Of a stretch of DNA of 6,532 nt, positions 1-4,466 are shown piece by piece (position 1 is the first letter of the stretch; each line of letters starts with the position of its first letter). The DNA is taken from assembly GCA_003662715.1 (NCBI GenBank), contig QMYO01000094.1, forward strand, positions 1 through 6,532, in the 5' to 3' direction. This stretch comes from Candidatus Bathyarchaeota archaeon. Lineage in GTDB: Archaea; Thermoproteota; Bathyarchaeia; Bathyarchaeales; Bathyarchaeaceae. The translations under genes were made by a program, and so were the position numbers. The notes under the pieces are model-generated. The model was not told where the DNA came from. It saw only the letters and a program-made list of their open reading frames with translations, and searched no databases.

Positions 1-27
1 ATATAGTATATGGTAATATATTATATC
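1..27 (+). promoter_or_regulatory. AT-rich putative promoter of the left plus-strand operon
   Basis: The first 27 bases are almost pure A/T and hold several TATA-like hexamers (for example tatatg at 7-12) and a perfect 10-bp palindrome, taatatatta, at 14-23. A TATA box centred near 9-12 would place transcription start at about 35-38, just before the Shine-Dalgarno at 41-47. This short-leader geometry matches the better-supported promoter at 2627-2634. The exact box cannot be fixed because the window starts here. Confidence 0.4.
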
Positions 28-40
28 TCGGAGAACTAAA

Positions 41-47
41 GAGGTGA
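41..47 (+). promoter_or_regulatory. Shine-Dalgarno site of the first gene
   Basis: GAGGTGA lies 6 nt before the ATG at 54. It matches the 3' end of archaeal 16S rRNA well and fixes the start of the 262-aa protein. Confidence 0.7.
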
Positions 48-53
48 TTAAAC

Positions 54-842
54 ATGAGTGAAGAGGAAAAAATTAAATGCGAAATATGTGGCGAAGAATT
101 CGACCCAGACGAAATAGTATTCATAACACCCGATGGTGAATACGAATACCCTTACGGTACAGATGGATTAGCAATATGTGAATACTGTCTTGAAGGAGAA
201 GAATCCTATCCTGTGGCTAGGGTTACAATAGGGTATAAGGGATATAAACTGCCTGTTCTAACACTTTACGGGCACTTCTACTTTGTTGCGGAAGACGACA
301 TACCCAGCGATATTTATGATGAAGTAATGCCGATAATACATGAAATCGCAGATGAACTTCACGAAGCTATTAGATGGGTTCATGTTGATCCTTGGAGAGG
401 CTATTACGACATTAGCTCGGATAAGCTAAGTAAATGGGTTCTCGTAGCTGATGACTGTATTTTAGCGGGATCCGATGATGCTAGGGAGCTTGAGAAATTC
501 GATGAGGAACTTAGGAAAATAAGTGAGGATCTAGGACTAGTCTGGGCCAGAGCAATACTGACAACTTCTAACCTGTTCTCTGCTGGCTATTACTTCTTAG
601 TGAAGAAGGTTAAGGATCCATTGAAAACGTTAGCTCTAATGGCTAAGGTTCCAGAGTTAAAAGCCAAGTACAGGGATTGGAACAGGTTTGTAATAACGGC
701 CTTAACCGGTAAGACAAGAGTTGAAGAATTTGATGAAAAAGACAGGTACATTGTGGAGTTTGCTAATAGAGTTTTCGTCAAAGGTGAAAACCCTGAAGAA
801 GTTTTCAAGGATATTGAAAAGAAAATAAGAGGTGGTAAGTAA
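54..842 (+). CDS. 262-aa protein with N-terminal CxxC/CxxC zinc finger, function unknown
   Basis: I do not recognise the family. Residues 9-45 form a probable zinc-binding unit: C9-x2-C12 (CEIC) and C42-x2-C45 (CEYC), separated by an acidic, aromatic loop. After it come a short beta-like stretch (about 53-78), an acidic helical part (about 80-110), a striking HVDPWRGYY segment (about 110-118), and a helical C-terminal half ending in a Lys-rich tail. There is no signal peptide or membrane helix, so it should be cytoplasmic. It is first in a plus-strand operon: its TAA shares one base with the next ATG (TAATG at 840-844). The third gene of the operon also carries a zinc ribbon, suggesting nucleic-acid or protein binding, but that is inference. 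The zinc site is fairly sure; the function is open. Confidence 0.85.
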   Translation: MSEEEKIKCEICGEEFDPDEIVFITPDGEYEYPYGTDGLAICEYCLEGEESYPVARVTIGYKGYKLPVLTLYGHFYFVAEDDIPSDIYDEVMPIIHEIADELHEAIRWVHVDPWRGYYDISSDKLSKWVLVADDCILAGSDDARELEKFDEELRKISEDLGLVWARAILTTSNLFSAGYYFLVKKVKDPLKTLALMAKVPELKAKYRDWNRFVITALTGKTRVEEFDEKDRYIVEFANRVFVKGENPEEVFKDIEKKIRGGK

Positions 843-1051
843 TGGCGCCAACAATATACCATTTAATACCTCTTTTTAAAGCCTCGGCAATAGTTAAGAT
901 ACTTGGTTCCGGCGAAAAGAAAGTCATCAAGATCGTTGACAGTCATGGAACATTAATGGAAATAGGCTATGGTAATGGAAAAGTAGTTGTCTACCTTAGA
1001 AACGACTACTATGCGAAAATCGAGGAAGAGGTGAGAAAGAATGAGGCGTGA
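842..1051 (+). CDS. 69-aa hypothetical protein, probably beta-rich
   Basis: Small protein with no family I can name. The first two thirds alternate hydrophobic and polar residues in a way that suggests beta strands (around 15-33, 39-43 and 46-53, with Gly-rich turns GSGEKK and GYGNGK); the end, from about 55, is a charged helix. It has no cysteine, signal peptide or membrane segment. It is coupled to both neighbours: its ATG overlaps the upstream stop by 1 nt, and its last 11 nt overlap the next gene. A GGTGG stretch at the end of the upstream gene is the likely ribosome site. Position between two zinc-finger proteins suggests a shared complex or pathway, which is only inference. Confidence 0.75.
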   Translation: MAPTIYHLIPLFKASAIVKILGSGEKKVIKIVDSHGTLMEIGYGNGKVVVYLRNDYYAKIEEEVRKNEA

Positions 1052-1682
1052 AACCAGATGGTACAGGTTAAAGCCAAGAGTAATAGTTAACATCAGGAAA
1101 CTCAAAGAAATATGTGAAGAAGGCGCTTACAAGGGGGTATTCTTAAACTATGATGGTATTGAGGCTGATAAGGATCTTAGCGTTAATGAAGGAATAATAA
1201 CCGTTGCTTTCGGAACAGCTTTCGGTGGTAGGCCAGTTCACGAGTGGAGGTTCCACTATAAGTACAGGGTTCATAAAGACGGTGTTAAAGCATCATTAAC
1301 ACATTGGAAGCTTGAAGAATGGCATACCGAGTCACCTAATACTCTTGGATTTGCCTTATTCTTCCCTGAAGCAGTAAGGCCATTCTGGACAAGTATCGGG
1401 GAAGCAAGAGCTATGGCCCATGAGAAAGCAGTATCTGTACTACATAAGCTAAGTAATGCCAAGAAGGTTAGGACCAAGTTTGGTTGGCTATGGGATTTCC
1501 AGCTAGAAGAAGTGAAGGGATGGATTAAATCAGGGTTAAAGGTTGTCCATTATAGGTGTAGGAACTGTGGCCAACACGCCTACGCTACAGGGTTTAGAGG
1601 GTTCTGCAGCAACTGCTTAAGTTCCAACGTTGAAGTAACCGATGTAACTCTTGAAGACCTAAAAATACTTGAAACCAAATAA
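1041..1682 (+). CDS. 213-aa protein with C-terminal zinc ribbon, function unknown
   Basis: The C-terminal 45 residues form a zinc-ribbon pattern: C173-x2-C176 (CRNC), then C189-x2-C192 (CSNC), 12 residues apart, followed by an acidic helix. The N-terminal 165 residues are rich in Trp, His and Phe, with an extended FHYKYRVH/THWKLEEWH region (about 71-95) and a helix with AMAHEKAVSVLHKL (about 124-137). I recognise no enzyme signature. The start is supported by GAGGTGAG about 6 nt upstream, inside the end of the preceding gene, with which it overlaps by 11 nt. A T-rich tract follows the stop, so this is probably the last gene of the three-gene operon. Zinc ribbons of this kind often contact nucleic acid or other proteins. 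Confidence 0.85.
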   Translation: MRRETRWYRLKPRVIVNIRKLKEICEEGAYKGVFLNYDGIEADKDLSVNEGIITVAFGTAFGGRPVHEWRFHYKYRVHKDGVKASLTHWKLEEWHTESPNTLGFALFFPEAVRPFWTSIGEARAMAHEKAVSVLHKLSNAKKVRTKFGWLWDFQLEEVKGWIKSGLKVVHYRCRNCGQHAYATGFRGFCSNCLSSNVEVTDVTLEDLKILETK

Positions 1683-1684
1683 CC

Positions 1685-1698
1685 TTTTTTATTTATTT
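1685..1698 (+). terminator. T-rich tract, likely transcription end
   Basis: Two bases after the TAA at 1680-1682 the plus strand runs TTTTTTATTTATTT with no hairpin. Archaeal termination commonly needs only such T tracts. The 33-nt gap to the next gene is otherwise just its Shine-Dalgarno. The same tract could serve as a weak TATA-like element, so the role is not certain. Confidence 0.4.
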
Positions 1699-1701
1699 CA
1701 C

Positions 1702-1710
1702 GGAGGTGAT
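1702..1710 (+). promoter_or_regulatory. Shine-Dalgarno site that fixes the start at 1716
   Basis: GGAGGTGAT, the fullest Shine-Dalgarno match in the window, lies 5 nt before ATG 1716. A TTG at 1710-1712 would open the same frame two codons earlier but overlaps this site, so the ATG is the better start. Confidence 0.75.
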
Positions 1711-1715
1711 TGGAA

Positions 1716-1901
1716 ATGTCTCCTCCTATCGAGAAAATGTATAGGAGAATGATTTTAGCTAACCTTAGGAACGCTATTAAGAGGAGAAAGGAGATTATGA
1801 GTAATCCACTGTGGTTTATAAACCCTAGAAATCTGGTAGAAATAATCTATTTAAACAGCACAATAAGAGAGCTATACAGCTATGTTAGAAAGTCCAAGTA
1901 G
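1716..1901 (+). CDS. 61-aa basic helical protein, function unknown
   Basis: Small Arg/Lys-rich protein (MSPPIEKMYRRMI...) that is almost entirely helical in character. A first amphipathic helix spans about residues 4-28, a WFINP turn lies near 33-37, and a second helix runs to the end. It has no cysteine, membrane helix or recognised domain. The basic helices would suit binding to nucleic acid or to a partner, but no family supports this. It is separated from the operon before it by a T-rich tract, yet has the strongest ribosome site in the window. Its 3' end overlaps the convergent 156-aa gene by 17 nt, and a T6 tract immediately follows its stop codon. Confidence 0.75.
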   Translation: MSPPIEKMYRRMILANLRNAIKRRKEIMSNPLWFINPRNLVEIIYLNSTIRELYSYVRKSK

Positions 1902-2355
1902 ATTTTTTCCATTTACCGTATGGTGTATATCCTTTCTGTAGTGATTCAACCATTTCCCTTGTACCTATGATGAAGAAGTTTCCTCCTCCACCTACGAAAA
2001 CCGCTTCTTGCTCAGCTGTTTCAGCAGCTTCTGCTATTGCTTCAGCTATTTTTCTGGCTTTTTCCCTGTCGGTGCATCTATGGGCGCTCATAATGTATTT
2101 TACCGGTTCGCACTCCGTTTCTTCTCTTGGATTAATCCAGCATCCATAACCATCCCATTCCGTTGTTCCACCATATTCTTCAGCAAGAACTTTTCTAATT
2201 TTCTTAATTGCCTCCGGGCATTTAGGACATTCCGAAGGAAATACAATATGGAAAACATCCATAAAGCAGATTCTACCGGGAATTCTCTTCAACCATTCGT
2301 TAAGAGCATCCCTTACAAATATTTTCTTAATCCGGCCTATAATACCGTCAGGCAT
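1885..2355 (-). CDS. 156-aa hypothetical protein with GxGxW...QEAVFV pattern
   Basis: No firm family. The N-terminus is basic (about 1-25), followed by a hydrophobic stretch FMDVFHIVFP and CPKC (43-46). The central part has TTEWDGYGCWINP (64-76), an E-x-PVKYIMSAH strand (about 81-92), a long Ala/Glu helix (97-115), then QEAVFVGGGG and a final strand NFFIIG. The order G-x-W, E, helix, QEAV-strand resembles small alpha/beta proteins I recall from phages and plasmids; this is memory of a pattern, not a match. Cysteines at 30, 43, 46, 72, 82 and 94 could bind metal or form disulfides. The gene lies 16 nt behind the regulator gene, with AGGAGA and GGGGT upstream of its ATG, and probably shares its transcript. 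The antisense frame is Phe/Ser/Cys-rich and looks spurious. Confidence 0.78.
   Translation of the reverse strand: MPDGIIGRIKKIFVRDALNEWLKRIPGRICFMDVFHIVFPSECPKCPEAIKKIRKVLAEEYGGTTEWDGYGCWINPREETECEPVKYIMSAHRCTDREKARKIAEAIAEAAETAEQEAVFVGGGGNFFIIGTREMVESLQKGYTPYGKWKKSTWTF
1903..1908 (+). terminator. T6 tract after the 61-aa gene, inside the convergent gene
   Basis: Six T residues begin 2 nt after the TAG at 1899-1901. On the opposite strand they are A residues in the last codons of the 156-aa gene. A plus-strand terminator here fits the convergent arrangement. Confidence 0.4.
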
Positions 2356-2371
2356 TTAGGACCCCAAAATA

Positions 2372-2587
2372 TTATTTTCTCCTATTGTTTTTAGTTTTTT
2401 CTTCTTCTCTCATAAGCTCCGATATAATGTATGCTACGTACGGTGCTTTCGGAAGAATTAGTCTAAGAAGTTTAACCAGAAACCTCACAGTTTCACTGTT
2501 CGATTCGAAACCTGCAACCTTCTTGACAGAGTAAATGTACTGCATGTCGGACTCGTCGAAGAAAACCTGAACCCTTGTCTTCGCCAT
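2372..2587 (-). CDS. Ribbon-helix-helix (CopG/Arc-like) transcription regulator, 71 aa
   Basis: Residues 4-12 (TRVQVFFDE) form the DNA-contacting beta strand. Helix A follows at about 13-24, the GFESNSE turn lies at 27-32, and helix B at about 32-45 (ETVRFLVKLLRLIL). This is the standard ribbon-helix-helix order and length, a fold that dimerises and puts the paired strands into the major groove. A C-terminal helix and a charged KTKNNRRK tail extend it. The start is supported by GGTGGGAG 7 nt upstream and a TTTATA box at the right distance. The gene is divergent from the paralog pair across an 80-nt region with a palindrome at 2603-2620, the usual setting for an autoregulator that also controls its neighbour. 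The fold is fairly sure; the target is inference. Confidence 0.85.
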   Translation of the reverse strand: MAKTRVQVFFDESDMQYIYSVKKVAGFESNSETVRFLVKLLRLILPKAPYVAYIISELMREEEKTKNNRRK

Positions 2588-2594
2588 AGCTGTA

Positions 2595-2602
2595 CTCCCA
2601 CC
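2595..2602 (-). promoter_or_regulatory. Shine-Dalgarno site of the ribbon-helix-helix gene
   Basis: GGTGGGAG on the minus strand lies 7 nt before ATG 2587. It begins only a base or two after the transcription start predicted from the TTTATA box, giving a leader of about 17 nt. Confidence 0.6.
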
Positions 2603-2620
2603 ATACTCTAACTAGAGCAT
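2603..2620. promoter_or_regulatory. Palindromic putative operator in the divergent control region
   Basis: The sequence at.CTCTA-ac-TAGAG.at is an inverted repeat: 5-bp perfect arms (2606-2610 and 2613-2617), a 2-nt centre, and two further matching pairs outside one mismatch. It covers the predicted transcription start of the ribbon-helix-helix gene and ends 7 nt from the shared TATA box, a suitable place for a repressor to act on one or both promoters. The adjacent ribbon-helix-helix protein is the obvious candidate. Binding is inferred. Confidence 0.5.
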
Positions 2621-2626
2621 AAGAAG

Positions 2627-2634
2627 TATAAAAA
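2627..2634. promoter_or_regulatory. TATA box, possibly shared by two divergent promoters
   Basis: TATAAAAA on the plus strand reads TTTTTATA on the minus strand, which contains the archaeal consensus TTTATA. Taking about 26 nt from the box centre (near 2630), plus transcription would start near 2656, one base before the GGTG at 2657-2660. Minus transcription would start near 2604, just before the GGTGGGAG at 2595-2602. No second convincing TATA box lies in the 80-nt region. A purine-rich AAGAAG precedes the box on the plus side as a possible BRE. Use in at least one direction is likely; use in both is a hypothesis. Confidence 0.6.
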
Positions 2635-2656
2635 CCCATACCCATATGTTTAAAAC

Positions 2657-2660
2657 GGTG
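2657..2660 (+). promoter_or_regulatory. GGTG ribosome site that fixes the start at 2667
   Basis: GGTG lies 6 nt before ATG 2667. An in-frame ATG at 2646 has no such site and lies upstream of the transcription start predicted from the TATA box, so it would not be in the message. Confidence 0.65.
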
Positions 2661-2666
2661 GCACAT

Positions 2667-2897
2667 ATGAGTGAAGCAAGAAAAGCTTTAAGAGCGGCTG
2701 TTAGAGGAGCATGGGATACAGATCCAAACCTAATAGCAATACAGGATGAATTAACAAAGAAAGGATATAACCTACTTCACGACGGTTACAAGGAGTGTGT
2801 AACGAAGGGAACAAAGCCAATAAAACAATGCTACAGAGACGTTGCTAGCGCTAAGAAACTTAGCGAAGAATATCGTTCAATATGGGGTGCTAAATAA
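2667..2897 (+). CDS. 76-aa basic helical protein, first of a tandem paralog pair
   Basis: Paralog of the next gene: about 32 of 75 hand-aligned positions are identical, in the blocks RK-x-LR...VR..W, IQ..L..KG..LL..GY..C and VAS.K..S.EYRSIWG. The protein is nearly all helix, with a net charge of about +5, two conserved cysteines (C44 and C55) and no membrane segment. It has no family I can name. Starting at 2667 makes both paralogs exactly 76 aa and aligns their N-termini; the promoter and ribosome site agree. A dedicated TATA box, a short leader and duplication suggest a strongly expressed product such as a virion coat or DNA-coating protein. The cysteine pair may form a disulfide, as is common in thermophilic archaea. 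A chromatin-like or regulatory role is the main alternative. Confidence 0.85.
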   Translation: MSEARKALRAAVRGAWDTDPNLIAIQDELTKKGYNLLHDGYKECVTKGTKPIKQCYRDVASAKKLSEEYRSIWGAK

Positions 2898-2910
2898 AGG
2901 GGTGTAAGCC

Positions 2911-3141
2911 ATGGCCGAGTCCTTCCGTAAAGAATTAAGATCAAGAGTAAGATCACTATGGACTAGCGACGGCTTCGAAATACAGGAAGCACTTAAGGAG
3001 AAGGGAAGAGCACTGCTAAAGGCAGGGTACAGGAAGTGTGCTGAGGAAGTTCCTGGCAAAGACTATCCAGCATGTCTAAGGAAGGTTGCTAGCGAGAAGA
3101 ACATTTCAAGAGAATACAGGAGTATCTGGGGAACTGTATAG
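2911..3141 (+). CDS. 76-aa basic helical protein, second of a tandem paralog pair
   Basis: It shares the full layout of the upstream paralog: an N-terminal basic helix with Trp (W17), a central helix with KG..LL..GY, cysteines C43 and C55, and an almost identical EYRSIWG tail. Differences are a 2-residue deletion after the Trp and a 1-residue insertion with two prolines between the cysteines (EEVPGKDYPAC). Net charge is about +6. GGGGTG lies about 6 nt before the ATG, 13 nt after the upstream stop, so the two are surely cotranscribed. Amino-acid identity is only around 40%, so the duplication is old and both copies have been kept, as in paired coat proteins that form heterodimers in some archaeal filamentous viruses. 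No homology to those is claimed. Confidence 0.85.
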   Translation: MAESFRKELRSRVRSLWTSDGFEIQEALKEKGRALLKAGYRKCAEEVPGKDYPACLRKVASEKNISREYRSIWGTV

Positions 3142-3189
3142 GGTAGTTAAACTATTGGCGATTACACCTTAGAGTTCAATTTATTTTTT
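3142..3189 (+). terminator. Convergent gap and T6 tract ending the paralog-pair transcript
   Basis: The 39-nt gap between the convergent stops (3142-3180) holds no gene, promoter or hairpin that I can see. The first T tract for plus-strand transcripts is TTTTTT at 3184-3189, which on the other strand encodes the final lysines of the 93-aa protein. Termination probably occurs there. Confidence 0.4.
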
Positions 3190-3462
3190 CCTTCTTAAAT
3201 ATTTGCTTACGATTTCTTTGTCTACGAAATCTGTTACTTCGTGAACTATTTTAACTAGCTCATTCTTAGGTACTCCAAGTTTTCGAGCTATTTCATCTAC
3301 TGAAGCTTTTCCTTCAACCCTTAGCCTAAGGGTTTTACGGCAGAAGTCCGGATCTATTTTAGGGTTTATTCTGCGAACTATTTCGCAGACACCGTACTCT
3401 ATGGTTTCAACTACCGCCTCGCATGTAGGGCATTCTTTAAGGGTTTTGGACAAGTCCTTCAT
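3181..3462 (-). CDS. 93-aa protein with four cysteines and a helix-turn-helix
   Basis: The N-terminal half holds C11-P-T-C14, C26 and C41, which could bind one zinc. The C-terminal half has a helix-turn-helix-like segment, ASVDEIARKLGVPKNELVKIV (about 53-73), with the usual D-E-I-A-R-K-L-G-V-P pattern, then a basic tail RRKK. A role in DNA binding or transcription control is likely; the target is unknown. A GTG nine bases upstream also opens the frame, but it lies inside the GGTG ribosome site. ATG 3462 gives a 6-nt spacing and an exact ATGA overlap with the upstream gene, the pattern seen elsewhere in this operon. It is the last gene of the minus-strand operon and converges on the paralog pair across 39 nt. 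Confidence 0.8.
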   Translation of the reverse strand: MKDLSKTLKECPTCEAVVETIEYGVCEIVRRINPKIDPDFCRKTLRLRVEGKASVDEIARKLGVPKNELVKIVHEVTDFVDKEIVSKYLRRKK

Positions 3463-3638
3463 TCTATACACCTGTAGTCCTTAGCTACCTTCCTTATAAG
3501 CCTTAACGTGCTAAGCCAATCCTTCCAAGGAGGGGTGAACAAGATTTCAGGTTTCGCCTTAGCTACTGTTACCAGGTCTTTTTCGAACTTCCCTATTGCC
3601 TTCCTTAGTACTTCGCAGATTTCTTCTTTCTCAGCCAT
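3459..3638 (-). CDS. 59-aa helical protein, function unknown
   Basis: Small charged protein with an N-terminal helix (MAEKEEICEVLRKAIGKFEKDL), a KPEILFTPPWKDW turn and a second helix (LSTLRLIRKVAKDY), ending in RCIE. Two cysteines lie near the two ends (C8 and C57) and could bring the helices together, but this is speculative. The longest frame begins at a TTG inside the GGAGGT site at 3649-3654, so ATG 3638, 10 nt after that site, is preferred. Its first 34 nt overlap the gene before it and its TGA overlaps the next ATG (ATGA), so it is embedded in the translationally linked operon. No family is recognised. Confidence 0.7.
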   Translation of the reverse strand: MAEKEEICEVLRKAIGKFEKDLVTVAKAKPEILFTPPWKDWLSTLRLIRKVAKDYRCIE

Positions 3639-3820
3639 TTCTCCAAATACCTCCAATTATATTTCATAAACTTATCTAAATCAACTTTACCCTCAACCAA
3701 ACTGTGAGCAGCAAAGTCTACAAAAATGTAGGCTGGGTGTTTCCTAAATAATGGGTGGAAAATGGAGTCTATGATTTTGTTTAAAACGTATTTATTTCTT
3801 AGCTTTCTCCGTTGTTTCAT
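3605..3820 (-). CDS. 71-aa very basic helical protein, function unknown
   Basis: The N-terminus is strongly basic (MKQRRKLRNKYVLNK), followed by IIDSIFHPLFRKHPAYIFVDFAAHSLVEG, a DLDKFMKYNWRYLEKWLRKKK helix and a basic end. Aromatics and basic residues dominate. It has no membrane helix or cysteine. A TTG one codon upstream opens the frame, but ATG 3820 is a more usual start; its ribosome site is weak, so the start is the least certain in the operon. It overlaps the gene before it by 29 nt and the gene after it by 34 nt, both in different frames, so reading probably depends on coupling to upstream translation. The composition would suit nucleic-acid binding, but no family is recognised. Confidence 0.65.
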   Translation of the reverse strand: MKQRRKLRNKYVLNKIIDSIFHPLFRKHPAYIFVDFAAHSLVEGKVDLDKFMKYNWRYLEKWLRKKKSAKY

Positions 3821-4466
3821 CAATCATTCTCTCCGCTGCTTTAAACATTTTCTCTGCAATTGTTCTAACACAGTAAGCTATATGTCTAGGATCTCTTTCT
3901 GGACTAGTACACACCATGTGGAGGTGGACGGATGATTGCCCCGCGGAATTGTGAACATGAACCTCGTAGACACGGCACGTCTTAGAACAAACACCTAGTT
4001 CAACGGTTTCCCTATTCCACTTAATAAAGTCCGGGTGATGGTAGAACGGGGCCGCAATTTCTCCTTCAGCGTAAAGTCCTCTTTCAGGATCTTCTGAAAC
4101 ATGGAAAGAGGACATGTTAGACCATGTTGCGAACTCCACCATTTTCTTCCTAAGATACTCAGCCTTTTCTGGTGGAAGTTTCTCGGCTTTTTTCTTAAGT
4201 ATTTCAAACGCCTTTTTGAACAGCTTAGGATCCTTAAAGTCCAAGGTGCACATGTTAAGGTCTGGCCAGTCTCTTCTTCTAACATCGACACCTATGTCTT
4301 TAAGGAGTTTTTCAACTAAATCGCATGCTGTTTTAACCGGGCTACTTAGTTGGAAAAACCATTTCCCCCCTTCCGCTCTCATGAAGAAATCTGCTAAGAA
4401 ACCGTGAGGTCCTCGAGCGGAAGGTTTATGGTTGCAAAGCCATGTCACAGTATCATCCCCGCACAT
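3792..4466 (-). CDS. 224-aa protein with paired histidine motifs, function unknown
   Basis: No certain family. The N-terminal third has GFLADFFMRAEGGKWFFQL, then a helix ending in LLKDIGVDVRR (about 47-65) and a TLDF strand (74-77). A long Lys/Glu helix spans about 81-112. The C-terminal third holds YHHPD (142-146), C160-x3-C164, EVHVH (168-172), SVHLHMVC (179-186) and an ending helix from about 197. The HLH at 181-183 after a strand, loop and Gly resembles the HUH motif of rolling-circle Rep and relaxase enzymes, but the Tyr that follows (Y198) is unusually near, so this is weak. A metal site is possible. The gene overlaps the one before it by 22 nt; a GTG at 4448 would instead give a GTGA 4-nt overlap as in neighbouring genes, making it 218 aa. 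Confidence 0.78.
   Translation of the reverse strand: MCGDDTVTWLCNHKPSARGPHGFLADFFMRAEGGKWFFQLSSPVKTACDLVEKLLKDIGVDVRRRDWPDLNMCTLDFKDPKLFKKAFEILKKKAEKLPPEKAEYLRKKMVEFATWSNMSSFHVSEDPERGLYAEGEIAAPFYHHPDFIKWNRETVELGVCSKTCRVYEVHVHNSAGQSSVHLHMVCTSPERDPRHIAYCVRTIAEKMFKAAERMIDETTEKAKK

Noticed and set aside
1..53. Replication origin or terminal repeat in the AT-rich left edge
   Set aside because: The region has a 10-bp AT palindrome and TATA-like words only; no repeats or matching sequence at the right edge, and a promoter explains it.
590..862. Minus-strand frame opposite the first gene
   Set aside because: Ser/Leu/Phe-rich reverse image of a Lys/Glu-rich coding region; no ribosome site, and it covers a tight coding junction on the other strand.
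2008..2394. 128-codon plus-strand frame opposite the 156-aa gene
   Set aside because: Its product is rich in Phe, Ser and Cys with low charge, unlike all neighbours, has no ribosome site, and runs through the end of the ribbon-helix-helix gene. The minus-strand product has the normal charged, helical composition.
2646..2666. Seven-codon N-terminal extension of the first 76-aa paralog
   Set aside because: The ATG at 2646 lacks a ribosome site, lies upstream of the start site predicted from the TATA box, and the extension is absent from the paralog.
2667..3141. Assigning the paralog pair to rod-shaped or filamentous virus coat families
   Set aside because: Known coat proteins of those groups are clearly longer, and I see no sequence match; only the tandem-duplicate arrangement is similar.
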